From: Candolleomyces eurysporus | Taxonomy: Eukaryota > Basidiomycota > Agaricomycetes > Agaricales > Psathyrellaceae | Length of the DNA stretch: 64,000 nucleotides | Direction: 5' to 3' | Assembly: GCA_027579435.1 (NCBI GenBank) | Contig: JANBPK010000727.1 | Span: 1 to 64,000, forward strand | In this document: positions 25,602 to 36,091 of the stretch, piece by piece | Layout of the letters: the number at the start of each line of letters is the position of its first letter | Numbering within the stretch: position 1 is the first letter of the stretch | Translations under genes and position numbers: made by a program | The notes under the pieces: model-generated | Told to the model about the DNA's origin: nothing | Seen by the model: the letters and a program-made list of their open reading frames with translations, nothing else | The model's database searches: none

Positions 25602-26860
25602 GATGGAACGAGGACAAAGGCAGACAAGAACTGTCGCTTAAGATGTTCAAATGGACACCCGCCATAAGTACCATCTTTCGCCAAGGAGCAAGAACGGCAG
25701 AACACTTTAAAATTTCTGACAAAAATGGGAAGATAAGATAAGATTCATCACAACGCCACCCCCTTGACAACCCTTCACAAGTCACATAAATACAAAGTGT
25801 CGTTCCTAGTCCATGTGTCCATTCTATATGTCCATAGTAGAGCTAATCCATAGTAGTTACTGAATAACTTTCCCAGAATGCTGGGAAACTTGCCCATGGC
25901 CCGAATGCGAGAATATACGAGGGTTGGGATTCAAATTCGGTTGCGAATTCTGAAGCATTGACCTACTAGTAGAGGAGTCGTTATAGATTCCATAGAGATA
26001 GACGAAGGACTGGCTGCTGGGACGATGATTATAGACCGACAGAAGTACTGCAATAATCTTGACGGCCCCGCATTCCTGCACAAACACGTATGTGCACAAC
26101 AGGACTAGCAGGGAAATCACACCGAGGCAGAATGAGAGGAACCCTGTTCAGGTTCCCATCAAGATAAGCTCGATGGACCTTGAACAGAAAAGGGCAAGCT
26201 GGAAGACATACAATGGAAAATCAACCATCCCCCAAAGCTAAGGTTGACCCTCCTACCCTTCCGCTGCCAGGCAAATGGTCCGAAGGCGCAGCTACAGCAC
26301 GATACTCTATCTCCCCCAGGCTATGAATGGCAATGAATCCGCTAATAGCTGCACCAATGCTGGAGAACAAGGCACAATAACAACGGACGACGATAAACTC
26401 CCGTGCAACAGTATGGCTTCGAGCTTCTTCAGAGTGACTGTTGTCATCTTTAGAGAAGCTATAAAGTTGAGCGGCGGCTCCAGCGAGCGAAATCAGACTA
26501 GACGAATGAAAACATGGTGTGAGCGCACTCTGCTACGTACTAGTGGCTGCTGTGATTCGTTACTACGCACCACAACTGCTGCACTTTCAAGAGTCGTCCG
26601 GAAACTGTCCCTTGTCGATTTGATGGTGGGAAGTAGCTCATCTACAATCCAGAGATAGGTACTGCATAAATGACCAATATGAAGGAGTATGTCGAAAGCT
26701 TACAATGGAGGGCAACGTCAGGTCCATTCGCGACTTTCGCCACTGTAATCGTCAGCGTGCGCTGAGTGGCAAGAGAGAAAGGACAAAACCGTACCTGGAA
26801 GTCGTGCAGGGACTTTGAAAAACTTGAGCAAGCAGCCTCTAATTAACAAGGCGAGCGGGA
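25545..26860. repeat. Segmental duplication, copy A
   Basis: This block aligns by eye with 27250-28790 in the same orientation. It covers the first-exon start and upstream region of the transporter gene, then the whole four-TM protein gene (here decayed). Shared stretches include cggtcgtgggctctgctgga, the upstream ctcgccataagta-like segment, and most exons of the membrane-protein gene. Copy A carries the intact transporter exon but a damaged membrane-protein gene. Confidence 0.85.
25868..26749 (-). pseudogene. Decayed copy of the four-TM protein gene
   Basis: Aligned with the intact copy at 27671-28649. The start codon is ATT (26747-26749) where the other copy has ATG. A 28-bp segment is absent after GGSTLALG, shifting the frame and leading to an early stop. 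One extra base near 26022-26030 shifts the last exon, so SAYIIAP of the intact copy reads SVYNHRP here. Elsewhere the exons still align well (ELLPTIKSTRDSFRTTLESA, AAQLYSFSKDDNS, AISGFIAIHSLGEIEYRAVA) and splice sites persist, so inactivation looks fairly recent. The lesions could be partly sequencing errors, but three independent ones in one copy favour a true pseudogene. Confidence 0.8.
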
Positions 26861-27254
26861 AAGCCTTGTGTGCGCAATGTTACAATCGCAAGGTTAATGA
26901 TTGGCTCTGGGCGCTTATACCTCGATAATTCTCAGCGCCACTCCTTGTGAGAAAGAAACATGCTCACAGTCATGCAAAGGTAGCCTCTGTAGGTAGCAGT
27001 AAATCCTATAGTTAGTATTATTAGTAATGTAGAAAATGATTCAAGAACAAAAGTAATTATAGAAACATTTACTGCAGCAAATTGACAAATAGTAACCGGT
27101 GGCCACACCCCTGCTTCAGACGCGGAGCACCAGCGGTGCCAGGGTCCGGTGGGGTCCAATCACCCAGTCGGCGTGCGAGTAGTATGAATTGATGTCGGTG
27201 GATGTTATATAATAGCGGGATTAACAATGTATTGTTAAGAGTTTGGCTGCAGAG

Positions 27255-27316
27255 GAGACCTCTGGGACAAGGAGAGGCCCGTTGCGGACGGTCGTGGGCT
27301 CTGCTGGAGCAATCAT
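27255..27316 (-). pseudogene. Fragment of SLC35F transporter exon 1
   Basis: Reads MIAPAEPTTVRNGPLLVPEV, against MAAPAEPTTVPNPPLVPEVG at the start of the transporter gene at 25601. Similarity ends abruptly afterwards, so only about 20 codons and the upstream region were carried along by the duplication. It cannot encode a transporter. The upstream sequence may still act as a promoter. Confidence 0.8.
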
Positions 27317-27670
27317 GATGGAACAAGGACAAAGGCAGGCAAGTAATTTCGCTCAAGGTGCTCACTTAGATACTCGCCATAAGTATCATCTTTCGTCAAG
27401 GAGCAAGGACGGTATAGACTCGAACCAGTCTCTTGCTGATGCAGGGGTGTACTATGTAGAAATTAAGAGAAATGAACGATGCGAAAGTAATAATTGTGAG
27501 TAATTCTTCTTCACTCACGATATCGGGTGGTGTCAAGCCTAAGGACGGGCGGAGCTCTTTAAATTTTCCTACGATACTCAAAAGATAAGATTCGCCGCAA
27601 CACTACCCCTTTGACAACAAACATGATACAAAGTGCCGACCATATGTCCATAATAGTACTACTCAATAAG

Positions 27671-28649
27671 CTACCCTGAATGCTGGGAAGCCTGCTCATG
27701 GTTCGGTTGCGAGTATATATGAGGGTGCCACCCGGGATTGGGATTCAAAGTGCGCTGAGAATTCTGAAGCGTTACCGTACTTGCATCGTGGGGCGAAGCT
27801 TGAGGAGTCACTATAGATTCCATAGAGATAGTCGGAGGAATGGCTGCGCTTGAAGTGGTAGGGATAGAGCCTCGTGAACGAAGTATTAGAGATAATGTGA
27901 ATCCCAATGCTGGGGCGATGATATAGGCCGACAGAACTACTGCAATGATCTTGACGGCCACGCTTTCCTGCACAAACACGTAGGCGCACAATAGGACCAG
28001 CAAGGAAATCACGCCGAGGCAGAATGAGAGGAACCCTGTTTAAGTTCCCATCAATATAAGCTCAATGGACCTTGAACTGAAAAGGACAAGCTGGAAGACA
28101 TACAATGGAAAATTAACCATCCCCCAAACCCGCCCCCTCTGAATCTCCTCAGTAGCGCTAAGGTTGACCCTCCTAGTCTTCCGCCACAAGGCAAAGACTC
28201 CTTAGGCACAGCTGCAGCACGATACTGTATTTCCCCAAGGCCATCGATGATAATGAACCCGCTGATTGTTGCACCAATGTTGAAGAACAAGGCGCAGTAA
28301 CAGCAGATGGCTATAAGTTCCTGGGCAGCAGCATTGCGCTGAGCTTCGGGAGAGTAATTCTTGCCATCTTTAAAGAAGTTATAGAGTTGAGCAGCCACTC
28401 CAGCGAGCAAACCAGACTGGACCATAATGTATTAGCACACTCTCTTTGTGGCATATCGCGGTTCATCGCTACGCACCACGACTGCTGCGCTTTCAAAAGT
28501 CTTCTGGTAGCCGTCTCTGATGGATTCAATGGTAGGGGGTAGCCTGTCTGGTAATCCATAGCTACTCAGTAAACCGCCAACAAGAGAGAGTATGTCAAGA
28601 GCTTACATTTCAGGTCAACATCGGGTCCGTTAAGCCTTGTCACCGTCAT
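27671..28649 (-). CDS. Four-TM hypothetical membrane protein (intact duplicate)
   Basis: Function unknown; resembles small integral membrane proteins common in Agaricomycetes. Four exons. Exon 1 starts MTVTRLNGPDVDLK; its intron ends at an accag acceptor so exon 2 reads RLPPTIESIRDGYQKTFES, a reading supported by the matching frame in the decayed copy. Exon 3 gives SGLLAGVAAQLYNFF, then AICCYCALFFNIGATISGFI and LGEIQYRAAAVPKE. Exon 4 gives FLSFCLGVISLLVLLCAYVF and VAVKIIAVVLSAYIIAPALG, then a Ser/Thr/Pro-rich tail. About 270 residues with four predicted helices. No transport or enzyme signature is visible. It is the only functional copy of the pair. Confidence 0.72.
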
Positions 28650-29518
28650 GGTTGTCGGGGTGCACTGAGTGGAAAGAAGGAAGTAAAACTTCGCTATTCA
28701 TAGCGCTTGAGAGAAGGACGTCATCGCACAGCTCCGGGAACTGCAACAGCCTTGCGCAAGCAGTCCACAATGAACGAGGCAAGTACTTTTCCAAGAAAAC
28801 CCATTTCCAGAAAACCTCGTGCATGCAACGCTTCATACCAAGCACCCACGAGGATGAGCGTGAGCCCCTTACAAAACTCGAGCGCTTACACCCTACTAGC
28901 CGCGTGATGCCGAGTGAATGGGGAGATGACAAACTAGCGCCTTCCGCTATTCGGCAGAGGCACGTCTGCACATTGGCCAAATACCCGGAGCCATGCGCCG
29001 CTAGTGACAGGAAAAGGAAAAAGAAGGCACCAGGCCTGGGTTCCGTTGTCGCATGGGAGAACGATAAATGAATTCGAACAGTATGCCCTAAACGAGATTA
29101 ATGTGAGTAAAGCGGCGGTAAGTCAGAAGACGAGGGCAGTACGGCACACCACCAAATCAACACCCATCTTGCAAACAGGCGGCTTGGATAAAGTTTGCGG
29201 AATCGGACTGATAGCGGAACATCGACAATAAATATCCAGGAATGCTGCAGTATTACATTGCTTAGTTACAAAAAGCGAGGAAAGAAACAGATGGTATAGA
29301 AAAATAAATGACATAGATCAACGAGCGACGGGCGGTGGGACGTTCGTCGAGGACGAATATCAGAGAAGTAGATCTAGAAGGCTGGCCAGCTGGCTGGTGA
29401 ATTTGCGTTGCTTTGCATACATTAGTAAAAGAAGTAAATGAAGGATTGATAGCGTAAATCGGAGCACAAAGCGTCGTCGGGAGGGTTTCATGAATAAATC
29501 ATCGACCAGGGGGACTCT
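28650..29518. other. Intergenic region, no supported gene
   Basis: About 870 bp upstream of the four-TM gene and downstream of RHO3. The first 140 bp still match the sequence upstream of the decayed copy. The rest shows short random frames only. It should contain the four-TM gene promoter and the RHO3 3' UTR. Confidence 0.45.
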
Positions 29519-30778
29519 TCACATCGTTATACATGAACCACCACCACCGCCTACTGGCCGTGTACTCAGTGAAACGCGCGCCGCCTCGTAGAACACTTCA
29601 GTTACACCGCGGTTGTGCTTTGAGCTGCATTCTGTAAGAGGAAACGTGCCAAGGCGCTTGGAGTTAGCAAAGGTCATCCAAGGCGGCTTGAATCCGACGA
29701 CGCACCTAGGTACCGAGATGCCCGTATTCGCCGTGCCACAGCTAGCCCTTCCTCATATTGCACTGTATGCCCTCCATAGCGCTGCAATCGTTCTTTCACC
29801 GCCCGGTCTTCGCGTAGATCGCACTTGAGTGCTGCGATAAGGTTTGAGCGACGAGTTCAAGGGCTAACAGGGGGATTGCCACTCACCGACCAGAACCAGC
29901 TAGAGGTGAGACAGTTAGTTAGCTTACGTTACAGCCGCAGCAAAAGCCCCAAGACCAAGACATACCTTGACACCGGGACAATACTCCAAGATTTCGTCCA
30001 GCCACTAGCGGGGAGGGGGAAGAGGGGGTGAGCAGACGCACAGCCTACACAGAAAATTCATGCCACACCTTGGACTCGATATTCTCTAGTGATACTGGGT
30101 TATCAACCGAGAAGCAGACCATGACAACATGTGTCTCCGCATACGACAATGACCGTAGTCGATCGAATTCTTCTTGGCCTGCGTGAATGACGACGATATT
30201 GGGCGCGAACCGATAGATGGTAGGTTGCAGGCGAAGAAGCACAAGGAACAAGAAGAGATTAAGCTCCTGATCAGTTTGTATTGGGAGATAGAGGCGCCTG
30301 AGTATACAACGTACCAGCAGTGTCCCAAAGACTCAGCTCCACCATTTGGTCATCCACCATGAGGTCATGAACATAGTTTTCGAATACTGTTGGTTCACTG
30401 GAAGAGCAGCATTGAGCAATCCTGTAAAAGGGTCGCGAGGGGCATTCGGGGAGAACGCACTAGACTTGTGTGAAGAAACCGCGCGTGAAGACGTTCAGTA
30501 GTGATGTTTTGCCTGGAGAGTGGGGATTAGCGGAACACAATAGACAGGAGTTGACAGCCACGTACCACAGGCACCATCTCCACACACAACAACCTATGTC
30601 AGGAACAACAACGACGTTGAACGACAGCCCTTCCTGAACAGCATGACGGTGTCCTCACCTTGCGTTGGATCTAGAAGAGGTTTGGGGTAAGGGATTGGGA
30701 AGGAAAGTGTCAGAGAGTCCAACGCACTGGTTTGCCGCGAAAGGAGGCACCTTTTGCTGATGTGCCGCAGAGAGACAT
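29519..30778 (-). CDS. RHO3: Rho3-type small GTPase
   Basis: A membrane-anchored Rho GTPase controlling polarised growth and exocytosis. Assembled from about nine short exons: [21 protein letters not shown], then [18 protein letters not shown] (P-loop), [17 protein letters not shown] (switch I), [20 protein letters not shown] (switch II), [45 protein letters not shown] (the base-recognition motif is the TKCDL-like ALKCDL) and [18 protein letters not shown]. It ends CITM, a CaaX box whose Met predicts farnesylation. The [18 protein letters not shown] and ALKCDLR blocks are closest to fungal Rho3. A one-exon reading is impossible; several exons are 12-40 nt. Confidence 0.9.
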
Positions 30779-31084
30779 GGTGGGTGGCGGGAGGAGGACG
30801 AGGGGGTCGGAAAAGGAGTAAGTATACAAGCAAGCAAAGCCGTAACCGTGCCTGCCTTCAACTGGGCGGCCACAATAATTTCCTTTTACAGAACCCTGCC
30901 CAGTCATGACGCCCGTTTATCGTCTCGGTTTCAATAGCACGGTTTCAATACTTCCAAACTAAATACACATAGATAACTTGACTACGGTTCTACATATCAT
31001 ACACAGCAAATACACAGCAGTGAGAACGAAACCACAGCATCTGCAATCCGAAAGCGAGCCGATCACAAACTCAAATGTTCAGTA
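30779..31084. other. Short intergenic region
   Basis: 306 bp between the RHO3 start and the stop of the Zn2Cys6 gene, both on the minus strand, holding the RHO3 promoter. A/C-rich; nothing else seen. Confidence 0.5.
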
Positions 31085-34000
31085 TTACATCGCAATAGCC
31101 AGAGCATCCACATAATCTTGCCAAGTCGTCTGCAAATTTGCCTCGGGCGACCCTGAGCTCTTCCTTTGTTGCTGGCCAGGGTGCGCATTCTCCATCAGCG
31201 GCGAGTGGCCAAATCCATTGGCGTTGACGCCTGACATCGTCGACGAGGTCGAGTAGTCGTACACCGGGAAGTATTGGGGGAATGAAGATGGATTCGGCAT
31301 CTCCATCATCGATTGGGAAGTGCCCTGTGAGGGGCTTTGGTTCATAGATTGTTGCATATAGGAGGAAGGTTCTGCCTGGAAGGTAGGGGTCTGCATCGTC
31401 GCCATCCCGTACATAGATACAGGAGACAGCTGTTCAACGTCAGAGTAACCTGCCGGTTGCATCTCTGAGTATGACTGTGAGTGCGAATGAGTGGCCCGAT
31501 GACCAGGCTGGAACGATTGCAGGTAGCGAACCAGGTTAGGATCAACATCATTCTGGATGGTTGACGGCAGCGGGAGCGGCACAACCGGGTTTTGGGTGGT
31601 AGGAGAACGCTCCATTAATCGAGGGGAAGATGGCTCTGCCTTCGTCACGTAGCGCGTCTTGCCACCGAGGACCGCAAGTTCGTCGTCCTCGGCAGGTGAG
31701 TTGGGGTCAGAGGGGTCAACCCTCGTCAGTGGAGATCCGTGTCCCTTCCGGTACTCGTCCAAACTATAATGAGCCTTGCGCTGCAAGTTCAGCATGATAT
31801 TGAGAACCTTGGTTGCACGGAAGCCGCGGGCAGCTTTTGCAAATAGTTCGCATGCCGAATCGAGCTGGGCCAGCGCAGACGGGGCCAGGCTCATAGAGGG
31901 GCATCGAGTAACAATGGAACCAAGAATGATCTGGGGTGACGAGATCAGTCAGGCATACAGCTATCAACAAAGTTACCGTAACACGTACTGCGCAGGAAAA
32001 CATATGAGCCCAAAGGAACCATATCCTCTCGCTCGTTTCCTTGAGTTGACTGTGTAAATTTTTGATCAAGGCAATAGAAGATCCAGCACTTCGATAGGCA
32101 GCAATCACGGAAGTTCCGTATGGACTGCTCAACGGATCGTTTGGATGATCGCTCATGGCGCGGGCGAAGAAGCTCCGATGAAGGTAAAGCAAATCTGCGG
32201 GGGTGATGTTAAGAATCTTTCGCGAACAAAACAATTATGTGATCGCTTACTGAGTTCCCGTATCGCCAAAACGATATGTCTCTGCAAGTTGAGCTGCAAG
32301 GACTCTTGGCCTAGTTGACCGATCTCCGAATTGCCAAACCCTACCACCTGGAGAATCGGTGGGACCGGGAAGGCCCGCATTTTACGATCCAATTGAAGCA
32401 CAGTGGCATACGTAGGCGTCTTGGCTCCGAATGCCTGATCATGGAATAGGTTCATGCATTCCGAAGAGAATCTGTGCTTCCACGCGTTGACTAGAATTCC
32501 TGTTAGCCAAGCCTCAGCCACCATGAACCTTGTCACTTACACGCATTCTCATCGCCTAGGCTGTCCAGGTATGGCATCTTCGTGTCGATGTGAGGCAGCG
32601 CGAACGATGGAGGCCTCCCGAACGTGTAGCATTGCCAAGAGTCGTAGGTGAACAACTCCCAGAAAAGTTCCCGTCTTCGCTGCGTCTCGGCACTATCGAC
32701 TTTCCATTTGCCACTGTCGCGATCTACCAACAAGGTTAGCTCCATAAAGCAAACCTCTGCAGGCACTTACGAAGGCCAATCTGGTTTAATGCTGTCAGTC
32801 ACAGAAAGATTGACGGGAAATATGGAGTGGAGCACTCACACTCTGAGCCACCTTGATGGTTATACCCATGATACCCCACCGCGCTCCGGTATTCGTGCCA
32901 TGCCGATCGGCCAAGAACATATAATAGGTCATCAAGAACTGACATCAATGGACATGTCAGATATGACAGAACCAACTGCGGATGAAGGGAAAGAAGCGCA
33001 CCAAAGATTGAACAGCGTTCAAAGTAGGTTCGTCGAACAGTGAGCTGTGAAAAAGAGCCGCACGCGCAAGTTGATGGTATTTCTCTGCCTCCAGATTATA
33101 GGCAGGCAAAGACATGTCCATCAGCGACCCGATGGCCAGCACGATGAACATGAGCGATAGTCGGTGGTAGAGGACAGGATCTTCAGTCAGCATGCGCTGA
33201 TGGCCATAGAACTGGGACCAGACTTCCTCGTCGAACGTTTCTCGGCTGATAGGGTTATACCTAGGCCAAAGTCAGGTAAAGAAGGTTATGATCGAAGCGC
33301 ACGACCTACATCCATGCGGCATGGGAATAGTAGATGTTCCGTAGTTTGTGGGCGATATCTGGCTGGGGGAGATACCAGCTCAGTGTTTGAAGCCCAATAT
33401 TCGCGAGCGTCGACGCATGGGAGATGGGGAACGCGGAAGCTCGAGTTAGAACCTCGGGTGACAGGTGATTCCTCAAGCTTGTTACGGGATCCTCGGTATT
33501 CTCATCTTCCGGCAATTCGTTCTGTTGAGACCGTCAGAAAAAGACGGAAACCTTAGCGAGAGATAAGCGAACCTGGAGGAACAACTAGAGAGACAAATGA
33601 GTTACATTCGCTTCCGTGTGTAGCAGCAAACGTACCCATGAGTTGGCAATGTGACCAAAGTATTTGGTTCTCCCTGATAAGCTAATTGACAGCGAGCCAA
33701 AAGCATCCAAGGTGTCAGGATGGTTCTCTTCCTCTTTGATAACCAAGCCACCGTTCCTCATGGCAGGTGGCTCTCGTTGCAAAGGCATCTTGACCTTCAA
33801 CAGCTCGTCCGATAACAGGGGATGAGACTCGGAAGATAGTTGGGAATGGGAAGCCCTTAACCCATCTTCGAGTTCTCTCACCCGGTTACTGAGCTCAGAT
33901 ATCTTCTCATGCAACTCCTGGGTGGATGCGAGGACAAATCTGACGGTAGTTCAGTAGCCATCCGACGATATGTGAATGTAGGCCGACTCACCGATTTCCT

Positions 34001-34337
34001 TGGCCGGTGGTGAGCGACCCCTGCACAGAGAGAGAGAGAGAGCGGGTGAGCGAGAGATCTCTGGCAAAGCGCTATCGACATACGTCGGGACAAATGGCAC
34101 CGCAACCGCGCTTCACGCAGGAGCTGCACGGTATTGTGCGATCGCACCGTAACTTGAGCCTGCGAGCCGGCAGCAGATAAATTAGCGCTGAAAACTGAAT
34201 AAATTCCAGGGGCGACTCCACCTTCGGCATTCNGCACAGCTCAAGCGGGTAGCGCCCTTTCTGCGCTTTTTGACGGGGGTCTCTCCAGCGCCAGTGCCCT
34301 CCAAGCGACTCTCAAAGGGGGATGCGGAGGGAGACAT
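31085..34337 (-). CDS. Zn2Cys6 fungal transcription factor
   Basis: A nuclear binuclear-zinc-cluster regulator. Start at 34337 (MSPSASPFESRLEG); a basic patch VKKRRKGATR leads into the cluster, which is split by an intron after AECRR: CAEC, RRLKLRCDR, TIPCSSCVKRGC, giving all six cysteines. Then a coiled-coil linker (LHEKISELSNRVRELEDGL) and the fungal transcription-factor homology domain: IYYSHAAWMYNPI, LMFIVLAIGSLMD, YHQLARAALF, WGIMGITIKVAQSIGLHRD and ELFWELFTYDSWQCYTFGRP. The C-terminus is Ser/Pro/Gln-rich and probably the activation region (YSTSSTMSGVNANGF to ALAIAM). About 10 exons. The target pathway is not indicated by its neighbours. Confidence 0.9.
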
Positions 34338-36091
34338 GGTAGGAGGGTTGGAGGAGTGGTGATGGGAGAAGGGCAAGACGAAGTGCAGCAACTTCCTTGA
34401 GCTTTGCGATTCGATATCCGTGGGGACAATCACTTGGCACCAGACCATTTCGGAGATGCCCGCACCGATCTACTTCCGTTTGCCTTTGTCGTGGGTGGCA
34501 GTGTCCCNCCATCTGCCTCCGTAGTTTCATACANTCCCTCGCCCAGGGTCCCAAACACGCCAGCCCCTGTTAAGCTCTTGTTTCTTTTGGGCTTGCGTCC
34601 GAAGAAACTACGTTTTGTCTGCGGCCAGGATTGAATACACCGCAGCCCAACTGTATACGGCTTGTCAAGTCGGGAGTCAGTTGACGCTCCAGAGACTGGA
34701 ACGTGGCTCGGACAAAACNAAATCCCGTTTGTATCCTTTCCCGATATGACCTTCGCAATACCAAATGGCCCGTCGCCCCTCCCCATCCCCTCCCCGAGTC
34801 TGACCTCAGCGCCGGCATCGCTGTTGGAGCGGGCGGGTCTGCAACCACTTCTCCTTGGAGAGGTCAAAGTACAACGATTCAGAGTAGACCCACTGGAGCA
34901 CCAGGGTGATAAAAATGTTTGATCAGGTATATGATGCACTAAGTGGGTCAACCCTACCCCACACATTACGCACAACAGCTTCGAGCCGAGTCGGAGGCCT
35001 TCAATTCACTTCACATACCCGTTTATCGCAAACCTTTCTGCATCGTGGTCGGTGCTTAGGGAGAAGGGTACGTCGCCCTACTCCCGAAGTACGATGATTC
35101 GCTACAAGGCCGATATGCTCGGAGGCAAGAACCCTGGGTGCTAATNGGTGCTATTAATCAAGTGTTCTGTTGTGTACATGGTAGAATTTGTCATGACCGC
35201 CGCCGATCACCGTGATCACGATCAATCAATATTTCAGGATCAAAAATCGATCATGCATCATGNACGCCAGTGGCTTTGACTGATCATCGTTTGTTGGGTC
35301 CATACCCCTACTCGCGATTGTGTCGTGCGCCCACATAACTGGAGCGCTGAGCGCTGATCGACCGTCAATCGGGCCTGATATCATCCCGGATAGCCGCCTT
35401 TAATTTCACTCGAAACGCCCAGAAATCTTTCTAGACTTGTTTCATTTCATGCAAGTTGATACTCGACATCCTTCATACTTTTTTCTGACATTCCTTCCTT
35501 CGCTTACCGTCCGTAGCCTCTTACAAACATTATTGCCAGTGTCCACCTGACATGGTAAATACAAAAAAAAAACCTTAGCGATGTCCATANNGCGTGTTTC
35601 ATTCACACTTTTTGAGCGAGCTCGGAGGCTTGAATTGTGCGTCCTATCAACTAATTGCCGAGGACCTCACAACAAAGTTTACACGCCCAATCACCACCAC
35701 ACCCGCATCCGCTTATCCGTTCCGGATCGCCAAGCCAACCTCTCGTTAATCTTGCTTACCTANCANGACTTANCCGACCCACTCCCCAGTTCGAGACTCT
35801 CCAANGACTCTATCCATACGGGAATAAATTGCCTGTACACATACATACATGTGTAGTACAAACACTATCGATCTCTGTAAGTTATACTGATGATAGAAAT
35901 ACAATCATCGTTGCAATATCATATATCAAATCGCCGTGTCCGTATTGTGTGACCAANAAATAGAGAGAGAANGATCGAAAAAAGGGCATCATAGTCATAG
36001 ACGGGGATGACCCGCCGATGACGTTCCATAGAATGATTGATATATATAGACCGAGGCTGGAAGGAACATACTGTCTTCCCCGAGACCACGC
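34338..36091. other. Intergenic region, no supported gene
   Basis: About 1.75 kb with more than ten n calls. It holds the promoter of the Zn2Cys6 gene and the 3' side of the coiled-coil gene. 35190-35380 is rich in GATC/TGATCA words. The open frames here are short and of unusual composition; no family recognised. Confidence 0.45.

Larger units (their letters stand above)
27250..28790. repeat. Segmental duplication, copy B
   Basis: Partner of copy A. It begins inside what was the transporter's first exon (27255-27316), continues through former transporter upstream sequence, and includes the intact four-TM gene and some of its promoter. About 390 bp (26861-27249) of sequence without a match separates the two copies. 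Confidence 0.85.

Noticed and set aside
27411..27470. tRNA-like T-loop sequence on the minus strand (ggttcgagtc)
   Set aside because: No T-stem pairing, acceptor stem or anticodon arm could be folded around it, and the region is part of the duplicated protein-gene upstream sequence.
29000..29110. Small gene upstream of the four-TM gene on the plus strand
   Set aside because: The frame is short, overlaps duplicated promoter sequence and resembles no protein family.
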